Shown in pieces: positions 42,559-51,794 of a DNA stretch of 59,244 nucleotides. A model generated the notes under the pieces. That model was not told where the DNA came from. It searched no databases and saw nothing but the letters and a program-made list of their open reading frames with translations. The stretch is taken from contig JBMORL010000112.1 in assembly GCA_049322335.1 (NCBI GenBank), positions 1 through 59,244 of the forward strand. The letters are read 5' to 3'. The stretch is from JBMORL01 sp049322335. Its GTDB lineage: Bacteria > Bacteroidota > Bacteroidia > Flavobacteriales_D > UBA2798. Positions within the stretch are counted from its first letter, which is position 1. Each line of letters opens with the position of its first letter. The position numbers were made by a program, and so were the translations under genes.

Positions 42559-43698
42559 ATGTCTATGAACCTATTGGAAGAAATTGACAGCGCGTCCCGT
42601 ATCCATACCCTGAAACGCGAGGATATCGATGCACTGATGATTGAATTTGCCCAACGCATCACTGCCGCCCTTCATATTGAACGGATGAGTGTATGGCTTT
42701 TTAATGAACACCGCGATGCCATTGTGTCTATGGGCGAATATGATACAAGAGGAAAAAAATTCACCAAAGGAACCGTTCTCTTCGCCAAAGATTATCCTGC
42801 CTATTTCCGCGCTATGGAAACCAATAAAATCCTGCTGGCTCCCGATATTATGAATGATGATAAGACGAAAGAATTCAATAACTCCTATTCGCGTCCCAAT
42901 AATATTGTTTCACTAATGGACATTCCCCTTCGTATGATGGGAGAACTGGTGGGCGTGATGTGTTTTGAAAAATGCGGAAAAGTGCAGCGTGTTTTCAGTG
43001 AAAAAGAACAAACCTTCGCCTTCAGCCTTTCACTTGTATTTGCCTCTAACCTCGAAGCGCGCCACCGGAGGATAGTACAAACACAACTGGAAGAATCCAT
43101 AAAAGAAAAAGAAATGCTCATCGCGGAGATCAATCACCGGGTGAAAAATAATTTTTCCATCCTCATCAGCCTGTTACGGCTCAGTAAACTCCAGGGGAAA
43201 ACCAGTGACCCGGAAACCATTCTCGAAGAATACGAACAACGCATTTTCTCGATGATGAAAATCCATGATCTTCTGTACCGCACAAAAAACTATACAAGCA
43301 TCAACCTTTCTCATTATCTCAACGAACTTATCCGTGAATTCCGTTCTTCTCATCCGGGAGTAAAAGTGAATGAAAAGCTGGATGATTCTGATTTTTTTCT
43401 TGTATCCCGTTCTGCTATACGGCTGGGATTAGTTGTTACCGAAATTTTTCTGAATTACGTAAAACACGTTCACCTGGAGAATAAAAACAGCGCGTTGGTG
43501 ATCGAACTGAAAAAAGAAAAAAATAATCTTCATATTCTTCGTGCCGGACAAGAGGGCGAAGGTTTTGATTTCCATTCGAAACTAAAAAACGGAACGCTTG
43601 GACTTCCGCTGATAAAAGATATGGCGGAGGATTTTTGTGAGAAGGTAACTTACCCGGATGAGAAGAACGGTGTTTATGTTTTTGAGATGAAAGATTGA
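42559..43698 (+). CDS. GAF-domain histidine kinase, HisKA_2 type
   Basis: This 379-residue cytosolic kinase has a GAF domain (about 15-165) and an HisKA_2 (HWE-like) region with phospho-acceptor His193 in AEINHRVKNNFSILISLLRL. The ATPase N-box is LVVTEIFLNYVKH. The G1 box looks degenerate: where DxGxG is expected the sequence reads AGQEGEG. The G2 region GTLGLPLIKDM is recognisable. No response regulator is adjacent. It is divergent from the agmatinase operon, and the intergenic 42362-42558 has only near-matches to promoter boxes. Confidence 0.88.
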   Translation: MSMNLLEEIDSASRIHTLKREDIDALMIEFAQRITAALHIERMSVWLFNEHRDAIVSMGEYDTRGKKFTKGTVLFAKDYPAYFRAMETNKILLAPDIMNDDKTKEFNNSYSRPNNIVSLMDIPLRMMGELVGVMCFEKCGKVQRVFSEKEQTFAFSLSLVFASNLEARHRRIVQTQLEESIKEKEMLIAEINHRVKNNFSILISLLRLSKLQGKTSDPETILEEYEQRIFSMMKIHDLLYRTKNYTSINLSHYLNELIREFRSSHPGVKVNEKLDDSDFFLVSRSAIRLGLVVTEIFLNYVKHVHLENKNSALVIELKKEKNNLHILRAGQEGEGFDFHSKLKNGTLGLPLIKDMAEDFCEKVTYPDEKNGVYVFEMKD

Positions 43699-43708
43699 TT
43701 TCATCAGG

Positions 43709-43788
43709 CAGGATTACAAATCCTGTGTGATGTGGTGAAGGATTATTTGAAGACAAATGAAAACGCTTCGATAAATTACAAATCCTTC
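43709..43788. repeat. Paired palindromes after the GAF kinase gene
   Basis: CAGGATT-ACA-AATCCTG (43709-43725) is a perfect hairpin. An 8-bp inverted pair GAAGGATT (43737-43744) and AATCCTTC (43781-43788) follows and uses the same core words. The gene-free 43699-43889, between convergent genes, holds no T-tailed terminator. Confidence 0.5.
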
Positions 43789-43889
43789 ACAGCTGAATAC
43801 AACATATATCCATAATCACGATGCTTCGATCGGGATGCTGACCGAAGCGCCAGCATTCAAAATTCACAACCCGTAAATCGTAATTCTGT

Positions 43890-46001
43890 TTACCAGATAT
43901 TCGCCATCTTTTCTACCGGCCTGCGCATGGGATCGCCTTCGCGTACTTTGAATGCTTCAAAAAACTCAGGCATATTGGAAAGAGGCCCAAGCACACGGAA
44001 TTTTCCGGGAGAATGCGGATTGGTGAACACCTGCAGTTTCATGGAACTTTCAGTATGATTCTCTTTCCAGATTTGTGCAAAGGCAATGAAGAATCGTTGC
44101 TCGTTGGTAAAACCGTTGATCATTTTCTTTTCTTTTCCTTCGAGTGAATGCTGGTAGGCGTAATATGCCATAGTTAATCCTCCCAGGTCGGCAATATTTT
44201 CACCGAGAGTGAGTTCGCCATTTACAAAAATACCAGGCAATGCTTCAAATGAATTGAAATGATCAACGAGGCGTTTGGTTTTCTCTCCGAATTTTTTGCT
44301 GTCGTCTTCCGTCCACCAGTTGGTGAATTTTCCTGTAGCATCGAACTGTGCACCCTGGTCATCGAATCCGTGAAGGAACTCATGCCCAATAACGGCTCCC
44401 ATCCTTGCGTAGTTCACCGCATCTTCTTTATTGGGGTCAAAGAAAGGCGGCTGCATAATTCCTGCAGGGAAAACAATCTCGTTCCATGGCGGGTTGTAAT
44501 AGGCATTTACAATATGCGGAGCCATAAGCCATTCGCTGCGGTCGATGGGTTTTCCTAATTTATCGGTGTTTTGCTGTACCTGAAAACGGTTGCTTTCCAT
44601 CCAGTTTTTGTAATACGATTCGCGGGTAATAGTAAGTGTGGAATAATCTGTCCATTTATCGGGATAACCCAATTTACGTGTGAAAGAGGCCAGTTTTTCG
44701 AGTGCCTTTCCCTGTGTTTCTACACTCATCCATTCGAGTTTGCTCAACCTTTCCTTAAAAGCAATAAAAATATTATCCACCATTTCATTCACTTTCTTTT
44801 TCGACTCGGGACTGAAATGTTCATTGACAAAAGCATGGCCCAGCGCTTCTCCAAGAGCGGTCCAGCTCATGGAATTGATAGCTCTTTCCCAGCGTTGTTT
44901 CATTTTTTTGGTTCCCCTGAGAGTGGTAAAAAAGAAATCGAAATTTTCCTTTTCTATATCAAAGCTAAGTTTGCTGGATACGGCTTCAAAATACTGGATA
45001 CGCAGATAATCTTTCCATTCATCCAGCGTCTTTTCCTTCAACAGCAATTCCATCTGCGCAAAATGTTTGGGTTGACTGACAATGATCTCCTTTACATTCG
45101 TATACCCGCGGGCCGTTATGTAAGTATTCCAGTCGAACGAAGGACAAATGGTTTTTAGTTCCTCTACGGTTTTTTTGTTGTATTGAGCATCAATATCCCG
45201 CAACTCCACCGGGCCCATCATCGCTTCGGCCATTTTGGTTTCCAGCGCCAGCATATTTTCTGCTGTCGACATTGCTTTCTTCTCATTATATCCCAAAAAA
45301 CCATACATCCGCGCCATATGGGAAACATATTTTTTCCGGATGTCTGCCGAACTGCTGTCGGTCTTTGAATAGTAGTCTTTATTCGGCAATAAAATTCCGC
45401 CTTGCCCGGTATAAACAGCATGCAGATCTATATCTTTCAAATCCTGGTCGATGCCCATGGAAAAAAGCGGCTGAATATTGTGATTATGCATCCAGGCCAA
45501 AAGGGTAGCCAGCTCTTTTTTACTTTTCAGATTATCAATTTTCTTCAGATCGTTTTTAATGGGGGTAATTCCGTCTTTATCGCGTTTTACAGAATCCATG
45601 TAAGTATAATAATAATCTCCTATCAGCTGCTCAATGGATCCTTTGGGAAGGGTTGGCTGTGCCGAGGATTTTTCAAGAATAGCACGCAGCTTCCTGTTAT
45701 TGCTCTCCAATAACATATTAAAACTGCTCCACTTGTTCTCCGTAGCCGGAACAGGATTGTTTTTAACCCATATCCCATTGGCATACTCATAAAAGTCCAC
45801 CCGCGGGTCGGCATTGGGATTCATATCTTCAAACTCTACCGAAGAAGGTACTTTCGTATAAGTACGCACCGGCTCGTCAGCCACCACATTCACCACACTG
45901 GTGACTTCCGGTTTGATATCAACAGCTTCCTTTACCGTTTTTCCCTGGTGGCAGGAAAATAGAGCTATAACAGCTAAAAGGGAGAGAATGGGTTTTTTCA
46001 T
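43890..46001 (-). CDS. M13-family (neprilysin-like) zinc metallopeptidase, lipoprotein
   Basis: This 703-residue protein has lipobox Cys17 (LLAVIALFSC). It has a large helical N-terminal half, then the catalytic part with HEFLH at 540-544 and third ligand Glu601 in GENIADLGG. NAYYNP and the closing M13 segment are present. It probably cleaves oligopeptides in the periplasm or at the surface. It is monocistronic, with a repeat array upstream of its start. Confidence 0.94.
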   Translation of the reverse strand: MKKPILSLLAVIALFSCHQGKTVKEAVDIKPEVTSVVNVVADEPVRTYTKVPSSVEFEDMNPNADPRVDFYEYANGIWVKNNPVPATENKWSSFNMLLESNNRKLRAILEKSSAQPTLPKGSIEQLIGDYYYTYMDSVKRDKDGITPIKNDLKKIDNLKSKKELATLLAWMHNHNIQPLFSMGIDQDLKDIDLHAVYTGQGGILLPNKDYYSKTDSSSADIRKKYVSHMARMYGFLGYNEKKAMSTAENMLALETKMAEAMMGPVELRDIDAQYNKKTVEELKTICPSFDWNTYITARGYTNVKEIIVSQPKHFAQMELLLKEKTLDEWKDYLRIQYFEAVSSKLSFDIEKENFDFFFTTLRGTKKMKQRWERAINSMSWTALGEALGHAFVNEHFSPESKKKVNEMVDNIFIAFKERLSKLEWMSVETQGKALEKLASFTRKLGYPDKWTDYSTLTITRESYYKNWMESNRFQVQQNTDKLGKPIDRSEWLMAPHIVNAYYNPPWNEIVFPAGIMQPPFFDPNKEDAVNYARMGAVIGHEFLHGFDDQGAQFDATGKFTNWWTEDDSKKFGEKTKRLVDHFNSFEALPGIFVNGELTLGENIADLGGLTMAYYAYQHSLEGKEKKMINGFTNEQRFFIAFAQIWKENHTESSMKLQVFTNPHSPGKFRVLGPLSNMPEFFEAFKVREGDPMRRPVEKMANIW

Positions 46002-46110
46002 GGTGGGGATTTTATGTAAAAAACGTTCGAAAAATAAGAAAATACCCGGTTATTTATACAAGCGGTTGAAAAAAACGATGGGTTGTTGCTAAATAGTTTA
46101 GTTTTTCTAC

Positions 46111-46560
46111 TCCCCCCCGCGCTGAAGCGCGGGGGAATGGATGAGGGCTTTTTTCGAAAGACCCTTTGTCTTTTTTGTTTTTTTCTTGTCTTCGTTTGAT
46201 GTTTTCGTTTCTCCGCGCTGAAGCGCGGGGGAATGGATGAGAGTTCTTTTAGAAAGACTCTTTGACTTTTTTGTTTTTTCTTGTCTTCGTTTGATGTTTT
46301 CGTTTCTCCGCGCTGAAGCGCGGGGGAATGGATGAGAGTTCTTTTCGAAAGACCCTTTGTCTTTTTTGTTTTTTTCTTGTCTTCGTTTGATGTTTTCGTT
46401 TCTCCGCGCTGAAGCGCGGGGGAATGGATGAGAGTTCTTTTCGAAAGACCCTTTGTCTTTTTTGTTTTTTTCTTGTCTTCGTTTGATTGTTTTCGTTTCT
46501 CCGCGCTGAAGCGCGGGGGAATGGATGAGAGTTCTTTTCGAAAAACGCTTTGCCTTTTGT
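46111..46560. repeat. Five-copy ~96-bp tandem repeat with GC-rich palindrome
   Basis: Five copies of CGCGCTGAAGCGCG start at 46118, 46214, 46309, 46405 and 46502, spaced 95-97 bases. Each is followed by a nearly identical AT-rich unit (GGGGAATGGATGAG, TCTTTT, GAAAGAC, CTTTGTC, TTGTTTT, CTTGTCTTCGTTTGAT). The first copy has the longest C run. It fills most of 46002-46564 between the M13 peptidase and the GNAT gene. It is not a CRISPR: the spacers are copies of one another. Confidence 0.9.
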
Positions 46561-46564
46561 TTTA

Positions 46565-47014
46565 TTATTCTTTTGGAATAAATAACATTTCTACATGTGG
46601 AATATCATCTTCGAGATACATTTCACTTACCTGATTAAATCCGAAATCACTATAAAATTTGACAAGATATTGTTGTGCAGAAATACGAACAGACACTTTT
46701 CCGAAAATTTTTTCGATAGCCTCCATTGTTTTTTTCATAAGTATTTTTCCTTCTCCTGTCATTCTTGACTGCCTGGCTGTACACACTCTGCCGATGGAAA
46801 CTTCATTATATGAAATTCCGGCCGGCAGTATTCTGGCAGTAGCAACCAACTCCTGTTTTTCATTCCGGGTAAATACATGGTATGCCTCTTTATCCTTATT
46901 ATCCAATTCGGGATAAGGACAGTTTTGTTCTACCACGAATACATTTATTCTTAGCTGGATGATATCGTGAAAATCATTGGCGGAAAGTTGTGAAAAGTGA
47001 CTACAGTAATACAT
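46565..47014 (-). CDS. GNAT-family N-acetyltransferase, ElaA-like
   Basis: This protein of about 149 residues opens MYYCSHFSQLSANDFHDIIQLRINVFVVEQNCPYPELDNKD, the ElaA pattern, and has the acetyl-CoA loop SIGRVCTARQSRMTGEGKILM and SAQQYLVKFYSDFGF. The substrate is unknown. ATG 47012-47014 overlaps the rhomboid-like stop (TGATG), so it is translationally coupled; the longer frame to 47071 overlaps that gene more deeply. The 3' end abuts the palindromic repeat array. Confidence 0.88.
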   Translation of the reverse strand: MYYCSHFSQLSANDFHDIIQLRINVFVVEQNCPYPELDNKDKEAYHVFTRNEKQELVATARILPAGISYNEVSIGRVCTARQSRMTGEGKILMKKTMEAIEKIFGKVSVRISAQQYLVKFYSDFGFNQVSEMYLEDDIPHVEMLFIPKE

Positions 47015-47772
47015 CAGCGGGAAAGAATGAATGCTATTACAATAAGTGCAGGATACGTCATTGCCAGCCATAATTCGTATTTGTCGGTGGGTTCGCTGGC
47101 AAATTTTTTCTTTTTGGCAAAGTGTTTAAGCCGTTGGCGCACCGGTTCTTTAAACAAAAACATAAAAATTATTCCCAGTAAAGTAGCCGAAATATGAAAT
47201 ATGTTTCCATATAAAAATGCCTGGTAAAACGGAATATCCGAATCGAAATGAATAGGAACTACTGCCATAAGAATGGGAATAACGGTATACATAATCAGTA
47301 AAACCGTTCGAAGATTTCTATACATTTCATCAAACACGCTTCTTGTTTTCAATAATCTTCCCTCGCTGAGGCTATAAAAAATAACAGGGGCATAGGCATA
47401 TAAAACTCCACCCGCACCATGGCCGGTCATATTAAAAGCCGAATGCACCACCATATAAAAAATCATAGCGCATGCTGTAAGAATAAAAAAGTAAAACGTT
47501 CCTAAAATTTTTTCGGTAGCCAGCCCGAGAAAAATGAAAAGCAGGAGATTAATAAGCAGATGAACAAAACCAGATACCGGGAACCCGTCAAATCCATGCT
47601 GAAAAGTGAGAGTGAGCCTCTGAATTTTTGTGGTTTCGTCTCCGTAACTGCCAAATACATATTGAAGATTGGGCCACGAAATACTGGCCACTGTTACCAA
47701 TGCGCAACATAGTGTCAGGCTATACACCTGCCATGCCCTTACCTGCCTGCTGCTTAATATCTCGGAAAACAT
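47014..47772 (-). CDS. Rhomboid-fold membrane protein lacking the catalytic serine
   Basis: This 252-residue protein has six or seven helices with rhomboid features: HLLINLLLF (His71, Asn75), a GAGG motif at 119-122 where active rhomboids have GASG, and TM6 His193 in GNIFHISATLLG. Serine is replaced by glycine, so protease activity is unlikely; inactive rhomboids (iRhom/derlin-like) act in trafficking or binding. The basic tail is long. It lies between addA-like and GNAT genes with 3-base and overlapping junctions. The fold call is mine by motif. Confidence 0.78.
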   Translation of the reverse strand: MFSEILSSRQVRAWQVYSLTLCCALVTVASISWPNLQYVFGSYGDETTKIQRLTLTFQHGFDGFPVSGFVHLLINLLLFIFLGLATEKILGTFYFFILTACAMIFYMVVHSAFNMTGHGAGGVLYAYAPVIFYSLSEGRLLKTRSVFDEMYRNLRTVLLIMYTVIPILMAVVPIHFDSDIPFYQAFLYGNIFHISATLLGIIFMFLFKEPVRQRLKHFAKKKKFASEPTDKYELWLAMTYPALIVIAFILSR

Positions 47773-47775
47773 GAT

Positions 47776-50700
47776 TTATACTTTTATATATTCGTTTTCA
47801 CCGGTGTAATATAGGAATTTTTCCACTTCACTGAACCCGGCTGCTTCCAGCAAATCCCCGTATTTTTTTATTTGGGCCACATGTTCCTTCTTGCGTATAC
47901 CGGTTTTAAAGTCAACGAGCCGGTATTTTCCCCCGATCTTTACCATGCGATCGGCCCTGTAGATTTTTCCTGCTTCGTCTGCTATTTCAAATTCTTTTTT
48001 TGTTTCAGCAGGAACGGAAAACAGCTCCTGAATGAACGGAGACCTGAATAATTTTTTTGCTTCTGCTATTAATCCACTTTCTTCAACGGGAGTAATCAAT
48101 CCTTTTTTCACCATCATACCGGTTACCCTTTCCGCCTCATCTTCGCTATTTATTTTTCCCAATACCTCATGCAACAGGTTTCCGAAGCGTGCCTGTTCTT
48201 CTTTTGCGTTACGATTCACTTCAAAGCTTATCCTGAGATGTTTTTTCCAGTCGGCCGGGGCGAATTCACGGGGCAGGTTTATTTTTTTCTTTTCCGGTTT
48301 ATCTTTTTTTATTCTCAGGGCATCCCCATTGCCGAGATACAGAGAAGTTCCGTCATGGTTCAATTCTTCGGGAAGGAAGCGGAGAAGATCTTCGTTCATA
48401 TATCCGCCTTTGTTTTTCTCATCTGTAAAAATATACAACCGTTCTTCGGCACGTGTAAATGCCACATACAAGAGGTTAAACTGGTCGATTATCGTTTTTT
48501 CGTTTTCTTCTTCGTAAATATCTTCATAACCCGATGTTTCCATTACATCTTTCGAAACCCTCATCAGCGCTACGGGTAATTGCTCAGCTTCATTGTTCCG
48601 GAGTTCAGTCCATACCCATTCTTTTCCTTTTTTGATTTTCCAGTTTACAAAGGGAAAGATTACCAGGGGATACTGAAGTCCTTTTGATTTATGGATAGTA
48701 AGAATTTTTACCGCATCTGCATCGCTGGCTGTACCTGCCGGGGTATATTTTCCTTTTTCATCCCACCAGCGGGTGAACTCTGTTAAGGTATACCCTCCCC
48801 GGGAGGAGAAAGTAAGGATATGATCAAGAAGAGAAGAGAGAAACGGGTCTTTTCGCGACAACCCCAAAACGGATACAGCATCTTCTGCCATCTGGTAAAA
48901 CGAATATGACCACGAAAATTGTTTTTTCCCTTCGGGAGGAAAAGGAACGGCTGTAAAATGATTGTCGGGGAAATGATGAAGTGATTCTTTCAAGCCATGA
49001 AAAGAAACATAGTTTTCAATATATAATGTTTTAGCAGTTGCGTTATTACGGTCTGCGGACAAGCGCAGGTAGCTGGCCAATAAACCGGCTGAAGAAGAAC
49101 TGCCCAGCAACAAACTGTCGGCCGAAATCACCGGGATATTGTTTTCTCCCAAATATACCGCTACTGCCGAACCTTCCTGTTTTCTCCGGCACAATACTGC
49201 CATTTCAGAAAAAGAAAACCCGGCATCCCGGTTTTTTCTTATTGTTTCCAGTATCCATTGCAAATAAGTGGTGGTTGTGTCTTTTTCTTCTTTGGGAATG
49301 ATGCGCACTTCCACATATCCACCGGGACGGTCACCGGGCAATTCCTGGTGGAAAGTATCGTATACCTTTTTCAAATCTCCTTCTTTCTGAATATAAAAAT
49401 TCCTGAAAAAAGCGTTATTAAATTGCACGATCTCGTTACGGGAACGGTAATTTATTTTCAGTTCATTTTTGTTCAGGTTGGCAGCAAATATTTTTTCCCT
49501 TTCTTTTTGCAACCGCGAAAGGTTTTGCTGCGGATAAATTCCGGGTAGATTGACCAGTTGTTCCATCTCACCGTTTCTCCACCGGTAAATGGATTGTTTG
49601 GCATCGCCCACCAGCAGGTTTATATTTCCTGCCGCCAGTGAATTTTCAATCAGCGGAATAAAATTATGCCACTGCATCACCGATGTATCCTGGAATTCAT
49701 CAATAAGAATATGCGAATACCTTTCACCCAGCCTTTCGTAAATAAACGGGGCGGGTTCATCGCGTATAATTTCGGTGATCATGCGGTTGAGATCGGCAAT
49801 CAGCACTATTCCCTTGTCTTCTTTCATTTGTTCGCACCTGCGATTTACTTCATTGAGCAGGGAAAGATGATAAATACGGCTATAGAGATGTTTAGCGGAA
49901 ACGTATTTTTTTATCCGGTTATCCGCCAGTAATTTTATTTCACGCAACAGTGAAACCAATTCAGCTGAAACGGATGCAATATCTTCTTTTCTCGTTTTTG
50001 CCTTGTCCGAAGGAAGTAAAATACCTTCAGCCAGTACTTTTTCAAATCTTTTTTCAAGCGTCAGTTTATCCAGTTTTCCATCTGCACCTTTATAAAAAAG
50101 TGCCGCCACACCCGAACCGGCAAACTGAAAATCTTCTTTCGTAAGTCCCTTATCCGTTATAATATGCCGTCCTTTGCTGCAAATTTCCTTCAGGCGGTTT
50201 TCGGTTTCGGAAATTTCTTTGCGAAGCACGTTTCTTATTTCCCCGAAAACCACGGGAGAAACCACACGAAGTTTTTTCAGCGGACCGATACTGTCTTCGC
50301 GAAGAATAATTTCAGCAAACCGGGCGATCTCCTGTTCGATGTTCCATCCTTTTTCATCTTCTGTCCGCTGCCGTGTAAATTCCAGCAGAATTTGTGTGAT
50401 CTCTTTATCACGCCCCGCTTCACTTACCAGTTGGTCAACTGCCTGTTCTATGAGCGATACAGCATCCGTTTCCACATCAAAATCCGTTACCAATCCGAGA
50501 TCTTTTGAAAATGTGCGTACCAGCCGGTGAACAAAACTATCTATGGTGCAAATGGAAATATCAGCATAATGATGAAGCATCGAAAAACGTACGAGAGCAG
50601 CTTTTTCACTGAGCTGAAGCGGGTTCATGCCTGTAAATTTCACGTAATCTTCCAATACGGATTTTGCTTTTTCCGAAACAGGCGGATACTGGCTCAGTTG

Positions 50701-50898
50701 CACCAAATGATCCAGCACCCTTTCCTTCATTTCAGCCGCTGCCTTATTGGTGAATGTAATGGCCAGTATTTTGCGAAAGTACCACGGAGAAGAAGCTTTT
50801 AATGCCAGCGAAAGATACTCCTTTACCAGGGTATAGGTTTTACCCGACCCTGCAGAAGAATTATATACCACCAGTTTTTTCTGCCCTGTATTCACCAT
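47776..50898 (-). CDS. UvrD-type helicase-nuclease, AddA/RecB-like
   Basis: This 1040-residue protein has Walker A SSAGSGKT (13-20), ITFTNKAAAEMKERV, LIDEFQDTSVMQW, GDAKQSIYRWRNGE, IHKSKGLQYPLVIFPF and VAFTRAEERLYIF (UvrD motifs), then a C-terminal PD-(D/E)xK nuclease (ADRMVKI... RLVDFKTG). It should resect double-strand ends for recombination. The AddB-like partner is not in the window; the upstream gene is divergent. It heads the operon with the rhomboid-like and GNAT genes. Confidence 0.9.
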   Translation of the reverse strand: MVNTGQKKLVVYNSSAGSGKTYTLVKEYLSLALKASSPWYFRKILAITFTNKAAAEMKERVLDHLVQLSQYPPVSEKAKSVLEDYVKFTGMNPLQLSEKAALVRFSMLHHYADISICTIDSFVHRLVRTFSKDLGLVTDFDVETDAVSLIEQAVDQLVSEAGRDKEITQILLEFTRQRTEDEKGWNIEQEIARFAEIILREDSIGPLKKLRVVSPVVFGEIRNVLRKEISETENRLKEICSKGRHIITDKGLTKEDFQFAGSGVAALFYKGADGKLDKLTLEKRFEKVLAEGILLPSDKAKTRKEDIASVSAELVSLLREIKLLADNRIKKYVSAKHLYSRIYHLSLLNEVNRRCEQMKEDKGIVLIADLNRMITEIIRDEPAPFIYERLGERYSHILIDEFQDTSVMQWHNFIPLIENSLAAGNINLLVGDAKQSIYRWRNGEMEQLVNLPGIYPQQNLSRLQKEREKIFAANLNKNELKINYRSRNEIVQFNNAFFRNFYIQKEGDLKKVYDTFHQELPGDRPGGYVEVRIIPKEEKDTTTTYLQWILETIRKNRDAGFSFSEMAVLCRRKQEGSAVAVYLGENNIPVISADSLLLGSSSSAGLLASYLRLSADRNNATAKTLYIENYVSFHGLKESLHHFPDNHFTAVPFPPEGKKQFSWSYSFYQMAEDAVSVLGLSRKDPFLSSLLDHILTFSSRGGYTLTEFTRWWDEKGKYTPAGTASDADAVKILTIHKSKGLQYPLVIFPFVNWKIKKGKEWVWTELRNNEAEQLPVALMRVSKDVMETSGYEDIYEEENEKTIIDQFNLLYVAFTRAEERLYIFTDEKNKGGYMNEDLLRFLPEELNHDGTSLYLGNGDALRIKKDKPEKKKINLPREFAPADWKKHLRISFEVNRNAKEEQARFGNLLHEVLGKINSEDEAERVTGMMVKKGLITPVEESGLIAEAKKLFRSPFIQELFSVPAETKKEFEIADEAGKIYRADRMVKIGGKYRLVDFKTGIRKKEHVAQIKKYGDLLEAAGFSEVEKFLYYTGENEYIKV

Positions 50899-50978
50899 TG
50901 GATTCCTTTTATTTCCCCAATACTGCCGTTTCCCGGAAATTCCTAACCGGCATCAGTAATTTTTCATAAATTTAACGG

Positions 50979-50986
50979 TAAATTTG
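50979..50986 (+). promoter_or_regulatory. TAnnTTTG -7 box of the MbnP-like operon
   Basis: TAAATTTG on the plus strand, an exact match, lies 34 bases before the GTG start, in the divergent region with the AddA-like gene. A TTTTTC run 10-20 bases upstream could serve as -33, but it is weak. Confidence 0.45.
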
Positions 50987-51020
50987 TTGTTCGCAGTAAC
51001 TGCAAAAAAATAAAATTACC

Positions 51021-51794
51021 GTGAAAAGAATTCCCTTGTTTGTTATCCTGTTTTCGGCCCTATTGAGTTTTTGGCTGGCCTCATGTGAAAATACGAAAGC
51101 ACCTTCTTCCGTTCCCGTTCCCGGATACCTGCAGATAAACGTAACCACTTCCTTCAATGGTCAGCCGTTTAATTTAAATCAAACTTATACCAATATCCAG
51201 AATTACCGCCTGCAGGTACAAAGCCTGGCTTTCCTGATGCATCAGTTTTTTGCAAAAAATGCCAATGGGGATGTTATAGAAATTGAGGACGCGATGCGGT
51301 ATGACCGTTCTGCCGGTGCTGTATCGGCTTTCACTTTCGGGATGGCCCCCGGAAATTACCAGGGAATCAGTTTTGCAATAGGGATAGACAGCGTTTTAAA
51401 CCATTCCGACCCTGCTTTGCTGGCAGCCGATCATCCGTTCAGTTATAATATTTCCAACGACCTTCACTGGGGATGGAGCACCGGATATATTTTCCTGAAA
51501 ATGGAAGGATTTTCTGATACCAGCGGAACGGGTACCGGGCCATTTGACCATGCCTTTTTGTATCACATCGGTGTGGATGAATTATTCCGCAGGTTTGATT
51601 TTTATTCCAATGATTTTACCATAAAATCCAACCAAACCACTACGCTTACCATCGACCTTGACGTGGCAAAAATGTTTTGCAATGGTGTGGATACCATCGA
51701 CCTGAAAACGGAAAACAACACCCAGTCATCGGGTAATATGCCTTTGGCACGACAGTTTGTAAGCGTGTATGAAGATGCTTTCAGTGTGTACTGA
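51021..51794 (+). CDS. MbnP-family copper-binding lipoprotein
   Basis: The 257 residues include lipobox Cys22 (FWLASC). The mature part has the MbnP/TIGR04052-like shape: QINVTTSFNGQPFNLN, YRLQVQSLAFLMH, VEIEDAM..., FGMAPGNYQGISFAIGID, and a Trp-rich segment DLHWGWSTGYIFLKMEG (Trp150, Trp152). In methanotrophs MbnP binds copper, and one Trp is oxidised to kynurenine by the di-haem enzyme MbnH. Two di-haem peroxidase genes follow (1- and 4-base overlaps), so they are probably its modifying partners. The start is GTG. Confidence 0.88.
   Translation: MKRIPLFVILFSALLSFWLASCENTKAPSSVPVPGYLQINVTTSFNGQPFNLNQTYTNIQNYRLQVQSLAFLMHQFFAKNANGDVIEIEDAMRYDRSAGAVSAFTFGMAPGNYQGISFAIGIDSVLNHSDPALLAADHPFSYNISNDLHWGWSTGYIFLKMEGFSDTSGTGTGPFDHAFLYHIGVDELFRRFDFYSNDFTIKSNQTTTLTIDLDVAKMFCNGVDTIDLKTENNTQSSGNMPLARQFVSVYEDAFSVY

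Noticed and set aside
46111..46560. Possible CRISPR array
   Set aside because: The repeat core is evenly spaced, but the segments between cores are near-identical copies rather than unique spacers, and no cas genes are nearby.
46428..46634. Small plus-strand ORF over the palindromic repeats
   Set aside because: It is repeat-derived (the same phrase recurs twice) and runs into the 3' end of the GNAT gene on the other strand.
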